Positions 26,774-35,472 of a stretch of DNA of 64,000 bases are shown here, piece after piece. Each line of letters starts with the position of its first letter. Position 1 is the stretch's first letter. The notes below the pieces were generated by a model. It ran no database searches and had not been told where the DNA came from. It worked only from the letters and a program-made list of their open reading frames with translations. A program made the translations under genes and the position numbers. Origin of the DNA: Oscillospiraceae bacterium (GTDB taxonomy: Bacteria > Bacillota > Clostridia > Oscillospirales > Acutalibacteraceae). The DNA lies in NCBI GenBank assembly GCA_015066515.1, contig SVOH01000006.1, positions 43,569-107,568 on the forward strand. The letters are read 5' to 3'.

Positions 26774-28063
26774 ATGGAAATTATAAGCATAACTGTAGGT
26801 GGATTCAGAAATATAAAACACATAAAATTAAATTTTGATTCCATCACTGCACTTGTTGGTCTAAATGGATATGGTAAATCAAATGTTATGGATGCAATTG
26901 ATTTTGGTTTCGACTTTATCCATTCCACTAGCAATTCGCGTAATATTATGATGTCATCAAAAAAAGGGATACCTATTTTAAAATCTAATGCTGGACAGGA
27001 TTTTTATTTTAATATTGAAGCAAAAACCACTTCAAACGAACAAAATTATTATATAAATTATGGATACACTTTTTCATGGCAGACCGATACAAATCCCGCA
27101 AGAATCACAAATGAATATTTAAACATCAAGAAAGACGAAAAAGGTCAAAAATACAATTCCTTTATTATAAGAAACAAAGATGTTGCCAAATATCGGTCAT
27201 CTGAAACCGGACGTTGTAGTAAAAGCATTAAAATAGATGATTGCAATTTGGTGCTATCAAAGTTATTATCATTTGATGATTTGTATTATGCCAATATTGT
27301 AGAACAAGTTAACTCCATCCAATATTTTATTGAAAGACATCTCGATGCAAGTCCTTCATTCATTCCAGATCCTATAGTAGTGAAAGGATTTCAAGAATTA
27401 GAACTACAAGGAATACAAAGCATTCCTAGGGCAATTTTTTATTTAAAGAAAGATCACAGAGCTAAGTATGAATTATTAATTAATTCCTTTAAACAATTAT
27501 TTCCTGATGTAATAGATATCGAGATTCAAGAAATTAAACTAAATCAAACTACTAAAATGAGTATTTCTGAGGATGCTCCATTTGTATTCACAGATAGCAT
27601 TTACACTATGAGTATCATAGATGAAAAAATGATACAACCCGTTAGTTTTGAAAGTTTATCCGATGGCACAAAACGTATTTTCTTAATGCTAACCTTTGCT
27701 ATAATTGCTGATATTAAAGGATTGTCTATGATTGCAATTGAGGAACCTGAGAACTCAATACATCCCAGTTTATTACAAAATTACATTGATGTACTTAGTC
27801 AACTTATAAATGATTGCAAAATAATTATAACTAGTCATTCTCCATATATAATTCAATATCTCAATCCTCACAGCATATATATCGGATTGCTTAATGATAC
27901 CGGCGAATCAACTTTTGGAAGAATTGCGTCCACCAAAGTAAATACACTTCTTAGAGATGCATCAGAATATGATAAGTCCGTTGGCGACTATATTTTTAAC
28001 ATTCTTTCGAATTCTGATTCCGAAGAATATTTAAGAGAATACATCGAAACTAATGTCGAATAA
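26774..28063 (+). CDS. ABC/SMC-like AAA ATPase of a putative defence module
   Basis: A 429-residue cytosolic P-loop ATPase of the AAA_15/AAA_21 (OLD/RecF-like) type. FRNIKHIKLNF and ALVGLNGYGKSNVMDAI (Walker A about 29-36) open the protein. The ABC signature appears as SLSDGTKRIF (about 290-300), Walker B as MIAIEEPENSIHPSLL (about 318-333) and the H-switch as ITSHSPYIIQYL. The split head with an inserted middle region fits ATPases of RloA, OLD and PARIS AriA type. I start at ATG 26774, which has AAGGAGTG upstream; ATG 26726 lacks one. It overlaps the TOPRIM-like gene by 11 nt, so the two are coupled. It lies inside an island between tRNA-Arg and a tRNA-tail repeat. Confidence 0.8.
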   Translation: MEIISITVGGFRNIKHIKLNFDSITALVGLNGYGKSNVMDAIDFGFDFIHSTSNSRNIMMSSKKGIPILKSNAGQDFYFNIEAKTTSNEQNYYINYGYTFSWQTDTNPARITNEYLNIKKDEKGQKYNSFIIRNKDVAKYRSSETGRCSKSIKIDDCNLVLSKLLSFDDLYYANIVEQVNSIQYFIERHLDASPSFIPDPIVVKGFQELELQGIQSIPRAIFYLKKDHRAKYELLINSFKQLFPDVIDIEIQEIKLNQTTKMSISEDAPFVFTDSIYTMSIIDEKMIQPVSFESLSDGTKRIFLMLTFAIIADIKGLSMIAIEEPENSIHPSLLQNYIDVLSQLINDCKIIITSHSPYIIQYLNPHSIYIGLLNDTGESTFGRIASTKVNTLLRDASEYDKSVGDYIFNILSNSDSEEYLREYIETNVE

Positions 28064-28664
28064 GGTTATTGCTTTATTTGCCGAAGGTCCAACAGAAGTA
28101 GAGTTCTATAAAGCTGTGGTTATAGAAGCTCGCAAACTAATGGGCATCCCCTATTCTTGTGAGATAGAATACGTTGATATGAAAGGAATCGGCAATTATA
28201 AAAAAGACGCATTGAGAAAATTCAATAAACTAAAGCAAAATCACCCTAATGAAGAAATTTTTGTGTTTTTATGTATTGATCACGATGTTTTTGAATTTTC
28301 AAAAAAGCCTCCGTTCAACAAAACCGAACTTCAAAAATTACTACAAGATGCAGGCGCAAAAACAGTTACATATATTGTTGCGAAACAATCTATTGAAGAA
28401 TGGTTTTTATGTGATTTAGATGGTGTGCTAAGTTATCTTAGGCTGTCTAAATCAACCAAAAGGCCCAAAGGCAATGGCCAGGAAGCCTTAAAAAAACTAT
28501 TTAAAATGGCAAATAAACTTTACATCAAAGGTAGTAAAACCGAAGGTTTTATCGAAAAATTAAACATAAACAAAATAATACATTCCCAGTGCAATGTAAT
28601 AAAACCAATATGTAAATCTCTAAATTTAGATTGCAAAATAATATGTAAGAAAAATATTAATTAA
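28053..28664 (+). CDS. TOPRIM/RloB-like protein partnered with the ATPase
   Basis: A 203-residue basic protein. It has the acidic layout of a TOPRIM fold: a glutamate in ALFAEGPTEVEFY (E11) after the first strand, and DxD in FLCIDHDVFE (D76, D78) after another. KQSIEEWFLCDLDG (111-124) parallels the FExWLL-type motif of RloB and DUF4276 proteins. These families are putative nucleases or effectors next to ABC-type ATPases. The exact family cannot be fixed by eye; DUF4435 (AriB of PARIS), RloB and DUF4276 are all candidates. It overlaps the ATPase gene by 11 nt and ends in a perfect terminator. A defence role is inferred. Confidence 0.7.
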   Translation: MSNKVIALFAEGPTEVEFYKAVVIEARKLMGIPYSCEIEYVDMKGIGNYKKDALRKFNKLKQNHPNEEIFVFLCIDHDVFEFSKKPPFNKTELQKLLQDAGAKTVTYIVAKQSIEEWFLCDLDGVLSYLRLSKSTKRPKGNGQEALKKLFKMANKLYIKGSKTEGFIEKLNINKIIHSQCNVIKPICKSLNLDCKIICKKNIN

Positions 28665-28690
28665 AAAGTTCACGCTTTTTAATTAATATT
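28653..28690 (+). terminator. Terminator of the ATPase/TOPRIM operon
   Basis: A perfect 16-bp stem AATATTAATTAAAAAG (28653-28668) / CTTTTTAATTAATATT (28675-28690) contains the stop codon of the second gene. Confidence 0.7.
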
Positions 28691-28838
28691 AAACTTCTCA
28701 TATGTTTAAATGTTATTTATCTTGATCTTCGTAACACTAGACTTCAAAAAATACAGTTTTTAAAATCTAGTGAAATTTTATGAGTTCAAACATGTACCCC
28801 TTAACTTTAAAACGGCATCTAATTTATGCACCCCTTCC

Positions 28839-28885
28839 AATTATAACGGGGTGGTATCGTAAGATACTACTCCGTTATAATTTTT
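28839..28885 (+). terminator. Strong hairpin in the 28665-29229 gap
   Basis: AATTATAACGGGGTGGTATC pairs with GATACTACTCCGTTATAATT across a GTAA loop (G-U pairs inside), followed by T5. No gene ends near it now, so it may terminate a lost gene. Confidence 0.6.
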
Positions 28886-28894
28886 CTACTTTGT

Positions 28895-29023
28895 GAAGGG
28901 ATTCGAACAAGGAGGGAGCAACATTTATGTTGCGGAAGAAAACAGTATAGTATACTGTTTTCGCCGACGTGGGCAACGAGCATCAGCGAGGCGATAGGCG
29001 CGTTGCGCCGGAAAAATCCCTTC
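28895..29023. repeat. Multi-hairpin element closed by tRNA-derived ends
   Basis: GAAGGGATT (28895-28903) pairs with AATCCCTTC (29015-29023). Within lie perfect dyads GCAACAT-TT-ATGTTGC (28918-28933), a 12-bp arm dyad around 28938-28962 (GAAAACAGTATA/TATACTGTTTTC) and GGCGC-GTT-GCGCC (28997-29009). The left end GAAGGGATTCGAAC is the reverse complement of the tRNA-Arg T arm and the right end matches the tRNA tail directly. The minus-strand open frame across it (28867-29109) is judged spurious. Confidence 0.6.
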
Positions 29024-29033
29024 AAGCGGGCCA
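29015..29033. repeat. 19-bp direct repeat of the tRNA-Arg 3' end (putative att site)
   Basis: AATCCCTTCAAGCGGGCCA here is identical to 24903-24921 in tRNA-Arg and in the same orientation. The two copies bracket 4.1 kb carrying the transposase and the ATPase/TOPRIM pair. Confidence 0.7.
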
Positions 29034-29035
29034 AG

Positions 29036-29073
29036 AAACGAAGTTGTAACCTTTGGGTTGCGGCTTCGTTTTT
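29036..29073 (+). terminator. Terminator after the tRNA-tail repeat
   Basis: AAACGAAG / CTTCGTTT extended by an inner stem with several G-U pairs, then a T-run. Its place right after the tail copy mirrors the terminator after the real tRNA. Confidence 0.65.
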
Positions 29074-29160
29074 AGTTTGAAGGGATTGGAACAATAGCAA
29101 TTTTTGCAAGATAAATTCCTACATTTCAATAAATTTTATAAAAACAATACTCAATTAAAA

Positions 29161-29190
29161 TTGACAAACGATACTATTGTATTATATAAT
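29161..29190 (+). promoter_or_regulatory. Promoter of the GH127 gene
   Basis: TTGACA (29161-29166) and TATAAT (29185-29190), spacer 18. Confidence 0.6.
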
Positions 29191-29229
29191 TACATTAACA
29201 ATATTTTACTTTAGATAGAGGTAAAAGCT

Positions 29230-31176
29230 ATGAATTATAAAGTAGATTACAAAGTACAAAATGTTATGGAAACAGCCCCTTTGGGAAGTTGCTTTTTAGA
29301 GGGCGAAATTGGCACGCGTGTCGACCGTTTTATTCTTGAGCGTGTAAGCGGTAAATTTGCTCTTGAAAGCATTTTGCGTGAGGCTGAGGATTTCTTCCGT
29401 ACACAGTATGACGATATTTATACCTTTGGTTATTGGAGAAGCGAATTCTGGGGCAAATTAATGCTTAGCGCTGTTAGATGCTGTCAGTATAATAACGATG
29501 AGGTTTTAAAAGAAGATTTGCGTAAATCTTGCTATAAAATGCTCTCCCTGCAAAGAGCAGACGGTTATCTTTCTACATACCGCAATTCAGATAATCTCTA
29601 CCCTGTTGACGTAGTAAAATCCGCCTTTTACTCCGGTTGGGAGGCAAACTACTGCTGGAACGTTTGGGGTATGAAATACACCCTTTGGGCACTTATAGAA
29701 GCATACGAATATATGCAAGATAAAAAAATCCTTAACGGTGCAGTAGCACTTGCTGATTGGATTGTAGCAAAATTTAAGTTAGACGGCACACGTGTAAAAG
29801 ACAGCGGCGTTATGGACGGTATGCCCTCAAGCTCTATCTTAAAACCAATGCTTGTGCTTTACCGTATTACAGGCGATGAAAAATATCTTACCTTTGGTAA
29901 AGACATCGTTAAGCAATGGTCACGTGAAGATAATGAAAGACCCAACCTTATTACAAACGCTTTGTCGGGTGAGGCTGTTGCCGACTGGTACGGTCTTTCA
30001 AGCAAAAAGCTTAACGAGGGTCACGACCTTGGTGCTGACTGGGTGCCAAAAGCATACGAAATGACAAGCTGCTTTGACGGTATAATCGAAATGTATCGTA
30101 TTACAGGCGATGAAGTTTTACTCGACGCTTCAAAAGCATTTTATGAAATGCTCTTAAAATATGAAAGCAACATTTTAGGCTCGGTTGGTTATTGCGAACG
30201 TTATCAGCACGCCGCAAGCTACGCCGACTCAGCTACCGAAATTTGTGATGTGCTTCACTGGATGCGTTTATGCTATGAGTTATTCCGTCTTACAGGCGAA
30301 GCAAAGTATATGCAGTCCTTTGAAAAGGCGTTTGTAAATGCATATATGGCAGGTGTTTATGAAGACGGCAAAATGAGTGCCTTCTTTGTGCGCAGCGCCG
30401 GCCGTCATTACAGATCACAACCACAATGCGAAACACGTTATCAGCATTGTTGTCTTAATAACGTTGGTCGCGGACTTACAAACGCTGCTGAAAGCTGTGT
30501 TACTAAAAGCGAGACAGGCTACTATGTAAATATGTTCACTCAAAGCTATGTTCGTTTTGGCGATACCGAAATTCGCGTAGGTGCTAACTATTTTGACAGC
30601 GGTTGGGTTGGTATTTCGGTTAGAAATCCCGAAAAAGGCAAAAAGCTATATCTGCGTATCCCCGAATGGAGTAAACACACCAAAATTCGTGTAGACCTTG
30701 GCGATGAGGTTGTAGTGCCTGTTTGTGGTGATTATTACGAGGTTACTCTTAATGAAGATACAACCATTATGAAGATTCGTTTTGATATGTCGATAGAAAT
30801 AATCAATTGCGATTGGCAACCCATTCCTGATGATGATTATCACAGCTTCCGTTGGGGCGACGGCACATTTGGTCTTTGCAACAAAGATATGATGCTTAAA
30901 TGCTCTAAGGTAGTATTGCGTCGCGGCCCTGTAATACTGGCACGCAGTAAGAAGTTTGGTGCAAAAGAAGATGATATGTTCTCGCTCGATACACTTTACG
31001 GCAAGAACATTCAAAGCATTATAGCTCGTCCAATCATAAATAATATAGGTGTTTTAGTTACACTTAGAGTACACATAACAGTTGACGACGAAGTAAAAGA
31101 ATACGTTTTGTGCGACTTTGCATCAGCGGCAAATGTTGATACAAACGATCCTAAGTTCTTCTCAATTTATCTATAA
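29230..31176 (+). CDS. GH127-family glycoside hydrolase (beta-L-arabinofuranosidase-like, DUF1680)
   Basis: A 648-residue cytosolic (no signal peptide) alpha/alpha-barrel enzyme. The GH127 metal and catalytic residues are in place: E337 and C339 in ATEICDVLHW, and C407 and C408 in YQHCCLNNVGRG. These positions parallel E338, C340, C417 and C418 of Bifidobacterium HypBA1, where a zinc-bound cysteine is the nucleophile. The predicted reaction is release of beta-L-arabinofuranose from plant glycans or hydroxyproline glycosides after uptake. The GH36-like enzyme follows 61 nt downstream, implying joint use on one oligosaccharide. Relatives GH146 and GH142 cannot be fully excluded. Confidence 0.88.
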   Translation: MNYKVDYKVQNVMETAPLGSCFLEGEIGTRVDRFILERVSGKFALESILREAEDFFRTQYDDIYTFGYWRSEFWGKLMLSAVRCCQYNNDEVLKEDLRKSCYKMLSLQRADGYLSTYRNSDNLYPVDVVKSAFYSGWEANYCWNVWGMKYTLWALIEAYEYMQDKKILNGAVALADWIVAKFKLDGTRVKDSGVMDGMPSSSILKPMLVLYRITGDEKYLTFGKDIVKQWSREDNERPNLITNALSGEAVADWYGLSSKKLNEGHDLGADWVPKAYEMTSCFDGIIEMYRITGDEVLLDASKAFYEMLLKYESNILGSVGYCERYQHAASYADSATEICDVLHWMRLCYELFRLTGEAKYMQSFEKAFVNAYMAGVYEDGKMSAFFVRSAGRHYRSQPQCETRYQHCCLNNVGRGLTNAAESCVTKSETGYYVNMFTQSYVRFGDTEIRVGANYFDSGWVGISVRNPEKGKKLYLRIPEWSKHTKIRVDLGDEVVVPVCGDYYEVTLNEDTTIMKIRFDMSIEIINCDWQPIPDDDYHSFRWGDGTFGLCNKDMMLKCSKVVLRRGPVILARSKKFGAKEDDMFSLDTLYGKNIQSIIARPIINNIGVLVTLRVHITVDDEVKEYVLCDFASAANVDTNDPKFFSIYL

Positions 31177-31189
31177 CCTAATATCAACT

Positions 31190-31217
31190 TAATTAGGCTG
31201 GCGAAAGTCAGCCTGAT
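31190..31217 (+). promoter_or_regulatory. Intercistronic hairpin between the two glycosidase genes
   Basis: AATTAGGCTG pairs with CAGCCTGATT (one G-T pair). There is only a weak T-run, so it may attenuate or stabilise the mRNA rather than end it. Confidence 0.4.
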
Positions 31218-31237
31218 TTAAAATAGTGGTGAAATAT

Positions 31238-32833
31238 ATGAACAACTCGTTCCTAAATATAATAAGAACTCCCGATGATATAAAAATTCAAACCGAAAAT
31301 TCTCCGTTTCGTTTTGAAGAAAAAGGCACCCCAAACGAGACCCGTGCACAAGTTAAATGTACCGTAGAAAACGGTCTTTTAAGCATTTGGCTTAACACCG
31401 GTGGAGATGCTGTAAAGTTTATACGCATACGTTGGAACGGCGATATTTCGGGTGTAAATTCCCTTCTTGGCGACTCGGTTGCCCGCACACAAACCGACGA
31501 CGCCGTATGGCACGGATTTTTACCACACGCGCAAATGCCTTGGTATTTTTACACTAATGACGGCGAGTGTCTGCACGGCTACGGTGTAAAAACCGGTTGC
31601 AATAGCTTTGCTTTTTGGTGTGCAGACCCGTTTGGTATAACATTATTTCTTGATGTTCGCAACGGCTCAAGCGGCATTATTTGTGACGAGCTTCTGTGCG
31701 CGCAAATTGTTTGCCGCAAAGGAGTTGCCGGTGAAAACAAGTACCACGCGGCACACGAATTTTGCAAGCTTATGTGCGACAAACCAAACCTACCCCCTAC
31801 CGCTGTTTACGGACTTAACAACTGGTACTGGGCATATGGTGCCATAGAAGAAAAGGTGGTTTTGGAAGAAGCCGAATACTTAGGCAAACTGACAAGCGGC
31901 TTTAAAAATCGCCCGTTTATGACCATTGATGATGGTTGGCAAATAGCACACGTAAAGGGTAAATATAACGGAGGCCCTTGGTATTTAACCAATGAAAACT
32001 TTAAATCACTTGCCGATACCGCCGATAAAATACATGGATTTGGTTGTCGCGCAGGTATATGGATAAGACCTCTGCTTACTTTGGCTCACATTCCTGCCGA
32101 GGCTACATATAATAGTCCAGCTAAAAATGGCGGTCTTACCCTTGACCCCACGCATGAGTTTTCAAAAGAGTTAATCTTTAATGATATTAAACGTCTGACG
32201 GATTGGGGCTTTGATATGATTAAGCACGACTTTTCATACATTGATTTGTTTAATGCTAACATTACCAATATCCCCTACTTGCGTTTTTACGACAAGACCA
32301 AAACCAATGCTCAAATTTTAAAAGAGCTTTATACCCTCATTCAGCAAGCGGCCGGTGATACGCTTATTATGGGCTGTAACACCATAAATCACTTGGCGGC
32401 AGGAATTCATCAAATTCAGCGCAGTGGTAATGACACAAGTGGCAGACATTTTGAGTTTACACGCCGCTTTGGGGTGCACTCTATGGTGCGTGCACCACAA
32501 AACAACGCCTTCTTCAGAACCGACCCTGACTGTGCCGCATTTACCGAAAAGGTGTCTATTCCTCTCAATTTAGACTTTTTAGAAATGGCGGCTATTACGG
32601 GGGCAGCAACATTTGCATCGGTTACTCCCGGTATTTTAGATAACACACAAGAAAAACGCTTGCAAGAAATTTTTGCAATTGCTGATAGCATAGAATATAA
32701 AGATTTTGCAACCGTTACCGACTGGGACCATACGGCAGTACCAAGCAAATTTAACTATTTGGGTAAAGAATATAACTACAACTGGTACAAAGACTACGAG
32801 GGCTCACGCCACTTTGTTTCTTGGATGGAATAA
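31238..32833 (+). CDS. GH36-like alpha-galactosidase (melibiase clan)
   Basis: A 531-residue cytosolic retaining glycosidase with an N-terminal beta-sandwich (about 1-170) and a TIM barrel beginning NNWYWAYG. FMTIDDGWQ, GCRAGIWIRPL and MIKHDFSYID (nucleophile D331) follow, and the acid/base aspartate is D399 in RSGNDTSG. This fits clan GH-D (GH36/GH27); activity on alpha-galactosides, beta-L-arabinopyranosides or alpha-N-acetylgalactosaminides all occur in the clan. Start ATG 31238 is preceded by GTGGTGAAAT, the same leader as the AraC gene at 39236; the upstream GTG codons are part of it. It is downstream of GH127. Confidence 0.82.
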   Translation: MNNSFLNIIRTPDDIKIQTENSPFRFEEKGTPNETRAQVKCTVENGLLSIWLNTGGDAVKFIRIRWNGDISGVNSLLGDSVARTQTDDAVWHGFLPHAQMPWYFYTNDGECLHGYGVKTGCNSFAFWCADPFGITLFLDVRNGSSGIICDELLCAQIVCRKGVAGENKYHAAHEFCKLMCDKPNLPPTAVYGLNNWYWAYGAIEEKVVLEEAEYLGKLTSGFKNRPFMTIDDGWQIAHVKGKYNGGPWYLTNENFKSLADTADKIHGFGCRAGIWIRPLLTLAHIPAEATYNSPAKNGGLTLDPTHEFSKELIFNDIKRLTDWGFDMIKHDFSYIDLFNANITNIPYLRFYDKTKTNAQILKELYTLIQQAAGDTLIMGCNTINHLAAGIHQIQRSGNDTSGRHFEFTRRFGVHSMVRAPQNNAFFRTDPDCAAFTEKVSIPLNLDFLEMAAITGAATFASVTPGILDNTQEKRLQEIFAIADSIEYKDFATVTDWDHTAVPSKFNYLGKEYNYNWYKDYEGSRHFVSWME

Positions 32834-32844
32834 AATAATATACC

Positions 32845-32877
32845 AAAAGCACCCTATGAATTAAGGGTGCTTTTTAT
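32845..32877 (+). terminator. Terminator of the glycosidase pair
   Basis: AAAAGCACCCT / AGGGTGCTTTT with an 8-base loop and T-run. Confidence 0.85.
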
Positions 32878-32944
32878 TAAACTTAACAATAGATTTTTAT
32901 ATCTTTGTGTGCTATAATGCTATGGTTTAATAAGGGGGATAAAT

Positions 32945-34222
32945 ATGAAGGAATTTTATTTAAAGCCAAAGTTTTTTGAAACCATTAAAAGCTATAGCAA
33001 AGACCAGTTTATAAAAGACATTATCGCAGGTCTTATTGTTGCAATTATTGCTCTACCATTGTCCATAGCGTTGGCCCTTGCTTCAGGCGTGGAGCCTGCT
33101 TGTGGTGTATATACCGCTATTTTTGCAGGCTTTATTGTGGCTCTTTTGGGTGGTAGCTGTGTTCAAATTGCAGGCCCTACTGCGGCGTTTGCTACCGTTG
33201 TTGCGGGCATTGTTGCCACAAAGGGTATGTCCGGACTTATTATTGCCTCACTTATGTCAGGTATTATACTTATACTTATGGGTGTGCTAAAACTAGGTTC
33301 GCTTATTAAATACGTACCCAAAACCATAACAGTTGGTTTTACTGCAGGTATCGCGGTTACAATATTCTTAGGACAAATAAAAGACTTTTTAGGAATTACA
33401 TATCTAGACGGCGCAAAACCAATTGAAGCTATCGAAAAAGTAGAAGCCAACATACATAATATTCTTACATTTAATTGGCAGTCACTTCTTGTAGGCGCTA
33501 TATGCCTTGCTATTCTTATAATTTATCCCAAATTTGAAAAGCGAGTTCCCCCATCTTTAATTGCTGTTATCGTTGGCGCATTACTGGTCAATCTTATTCC
33601 CGTATTTAATGAAGGCACCTACACTATAGGCGAGCTTTATACAATACCACAAGGATTTCCAAAATTTACATTGGGTGAAATCAAGTTTGACCTTGACACT
33701 GTAATTTCGCTTATACCCAATGCATTTACAATCGCCATACTTGCAGGAATCGAGTCTTTACTTTCTTGCGTTGTAGCTGATGGTATGGTAAACTCAAAGC
33801 ACAATCCTAATTCCGAGCTTGTAGCACAAGGACTTGGTAATATGGCATCTGTCGCTTTTGGCGGTATACCTGCTACGGGTGCCATAGCACGAACCGCCGC
33901 TAACATTAAAAACGGCGGAAGAACGCCAATTGCAGGTATGGTGCACGCAGTTGTATTGTTGCTTGTTGTATTATTCCTTATTCCATATGCTTCTCTTATT
34001 CCAATGCCTACCATTGCGGCAATACTGTTTATAGTAGCGTATAATATGAGTGAGTGGCGTAGTTTTGTCAAAATAGTAAGCACCAAAAAAATTACCGATA
34101 TTTTGGTAATGGTACTTACCTTTGCACTGACCATTATATTTGATCTTGTAGTTGCAATTATTGTAGGTTTAGCACTTCATTTTATAATTGTTCTTTTAAA
34201 GAAAATTGGAAAGAAGGCTTAA
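32945..34222 (+). CDS. SulP-family anion transporter without STAS domain
   Basis: A 425-residue inner-membrane protein with 10-12 helices. KDIIAGLIVAIIALPLSIALALASGVEPACGVYTAIFAGF is the SulP signature region, and QIAGPTAAFA, NGGRTPIAGMVHAV and MSEWRSFVK are also typical. SulP proteins carry sulfate, bicarbonate or dicarboxylates with H+ or Na+. Most are 500-600 residues with a C-terminal STAS domain; this one stops after the last helix (HFIIVLLKKIGKKA), so the regulatory domain is absent. The next gene starts 1 nt after its stop, so SulP and ClC are co-expressed. Confidence 0.88.
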   Translation: MKEFYLKPKFFETIKSYSKDQFIKDIIAGLIVAIIALPLSIALALASGVEPACGVYTAIFAGFIVALLGGSCVQIAGPTAAFATVVAGIVATKGMSGLIIASLMSGIILILMGVLKLGSLIKYVPKTITVGFTAGIAVTIFLGQIKDFLGITYLDGAKPIEAIEKVEANIHNILTFNWQSLLVGAICLAILIIYPKFEKRVPPSLIAVIVGALLVNLIPVFNEGTYTIGELYTIPQGFPKFTLGEIKFDLDTVISLIPNAFTIAILAGIESLLSCVVADGMVNSKHNPNSELVAQGLGNMASVAFGGIPATGAIARTAANIKNGGRTPIAGMVHAVVLLLVVLFLIPYASLIPMPTIAAILFIVAYNMSEWRSFVKIVSTKKITDILVMVLTFALTIIFDLVVAIIVGLALHFIIVLLKKIGKKA

Positions 34223-34223
34223 A

Positions 34224-35432
34224 TTGAAAGCTGTAAAAAAATATATTCTGCTAATATTATTGGGACTTATCTCTGGCATTGTATGCGGACTTTGTGGGGT
34301 TGCTTTTTCAAAAGCTGTAGGCTTTGTAACAAGTATTCGCACACAAAACGACTGGATTTTATATCTACTTCCATTTGGCGGTTTGCTTTCGGTTGGAATT
34401 TATAAGCTTTGTCGTGTCAAAAATATAGGCACTACAAATGTTTTTGACTGCGTGCGTAGTGAGCAATATCTTCCACGTTCTTTAGCACCTGCAGTTTTTT
34501 GCGGAACCTGTATATCACATTTATTTGGTTCATCAAGCGGTCGCGAGGGTGCCGCACTTCAAATAGGTGGCGGCATTGCCGATACGTTGGCACGAGTTTT
34601 TAAACTTGACGAAGACTCTCGACATATTACTGTTATGTGCGGTATGGCAGCTTTATTTTCGGCTGTGTTTGGCACACCGCTTGCCGCGTGGATTTTTGTA
34701 TTAGAGGTTATTTTGACCGGCCTTTGCCTACCGGCCGCAATACCCGTATTGCTTTCAAGTGTTACTGCCTTTATAATATCACAGTTATTACATGTTCATG
34801 CCGAAAGATTTTCTATTGGGGCACTGCCACAGTTTTCATTGGCTGTTGTGTGGAAAACTGTGGTTATAGTTGCCATATGTATAGTAGTAGCATTTATGTT
34901 TTGCAAAGGCTTAAATCTTGGAAAAAAATTTGCGAGAAAAGTATTTAAAAATGAATTTTTACGCATTGCTATAGGCGGTGCATTAATTGTAGTACTTACT
35001 GTTTTAATAGGTACCCGCGATTATAACGGCGGCGGAATTGATGTAATCGAGCGTGTTTTTGAAGGCAGTGTAAAATATGAAGCCTTTGCTGTGAAGTTGT
35101 TGTTTACTGTAATTTGTGTATCGTGTGGATTCAAGGGTGGAGAGATTATTCCAACACTTTTTATCGGTGCCACACTAGGCGGTACACTTGCAATAATTTT
35201 AGGTCTACCTACTGGCATCGGTGCCGCTATAGGAATAGCTGTCTTATTTGTTTGCGCTACAAAGTGCCCTATCGCAACTATACTGCTTTGCTGTGAAATG
35301 TTTGGCTTTTACTGTATTGCCTTTATTACGCCAATAGTAATTATAAGCTTTGTTGTAGCAAGATACAAAGGTCTTTATAGCAATAACATAGATCTTATAA
35401 ACTTTATTAAAGAAAAATCACACAAACAATAA
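34224..35432 (+). CDS. ClC-family chloride channel or transporter
   Basis: A 402-residue ClC protein with about 10-12 helices. LFGSSSGREGAALQIGGGIAD is the conserved GREGP-type selectivity region (here GREGAA, with Ala for Pro). AALFSAVFGTPLAAWIFVLEV contains the gating glutamate equivalent to E203 or nearby, and GFKGGEIIPTLFIGATLGG is the third signature. No CBS domains are present. Start TTG 34224 has AGAAGG 7 nt upstream. It lies directly behind SulP, suggesting anion balance or acid tolerance as a joint task. Confidence 0.88.
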   Translation: MKAVKKYILLILLGLISGIVCGLCGVAFSKAVGFVTSIRTQNDWILYLLPFGGLLSVGIYKLCRVKNIGTTNVFDCVRSEQYLPRSLAPAVFCGTCISHLFGSSSGREGAALQIGGGIADTLARVFKLDEDSRHITVMCGMAALFSAVFGTPLAAWIFVLEVILTGLCLPAAIPVLLSSVTAFIISQLLHVHAERFSIGALPQFSLAVVWKTVVIVAICIVVAFMFCKGLNLGKKFARKVFKNEFLRIAIGGALIVVLTVLIGTRDYNGGGIDVIERVFEGSVKYEAFAVKLLFTVICVSCGFKGGEIIPTLFIGATLGGTLAIILGLPTGIGAAIGIAVLFVCATKCPIATILLCCEMFGFYCIAFITPIVIISFVVARYKGLYSNNIDLINFIKEKSHKQ

Positions 35433-35435
35433 TCT

Positions 35436-35470
35436 AACAGGTAAACATTCTTGTTTGCCTGTTAATTTTT
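35436..35470 (+). terminator. Terminator after the ClC gene
   Basis: AACAGGTAAAC / GTTTGCCTGTT (one G-U pair) with a 6-base loop followed by a T-run. Confidence 0.8.
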
Positions 35471-35472
35471 TC

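Noticed and set aside
28867..29109. 80-codon minus-strand ORF across the palindromic element
   Set aside because: It runs through several perfect hairpins and the tRNA-tail repeat, has no ribosome site and a composition explained by the repeats.
32850..35470. Riboswitch upstream of the SulP/ClC operon
   Set aside because: The leader is short and holds only the preceding terminator and a -10 box. No fluoride or other riboswitch fold was recognised there or elsewhere in the window.
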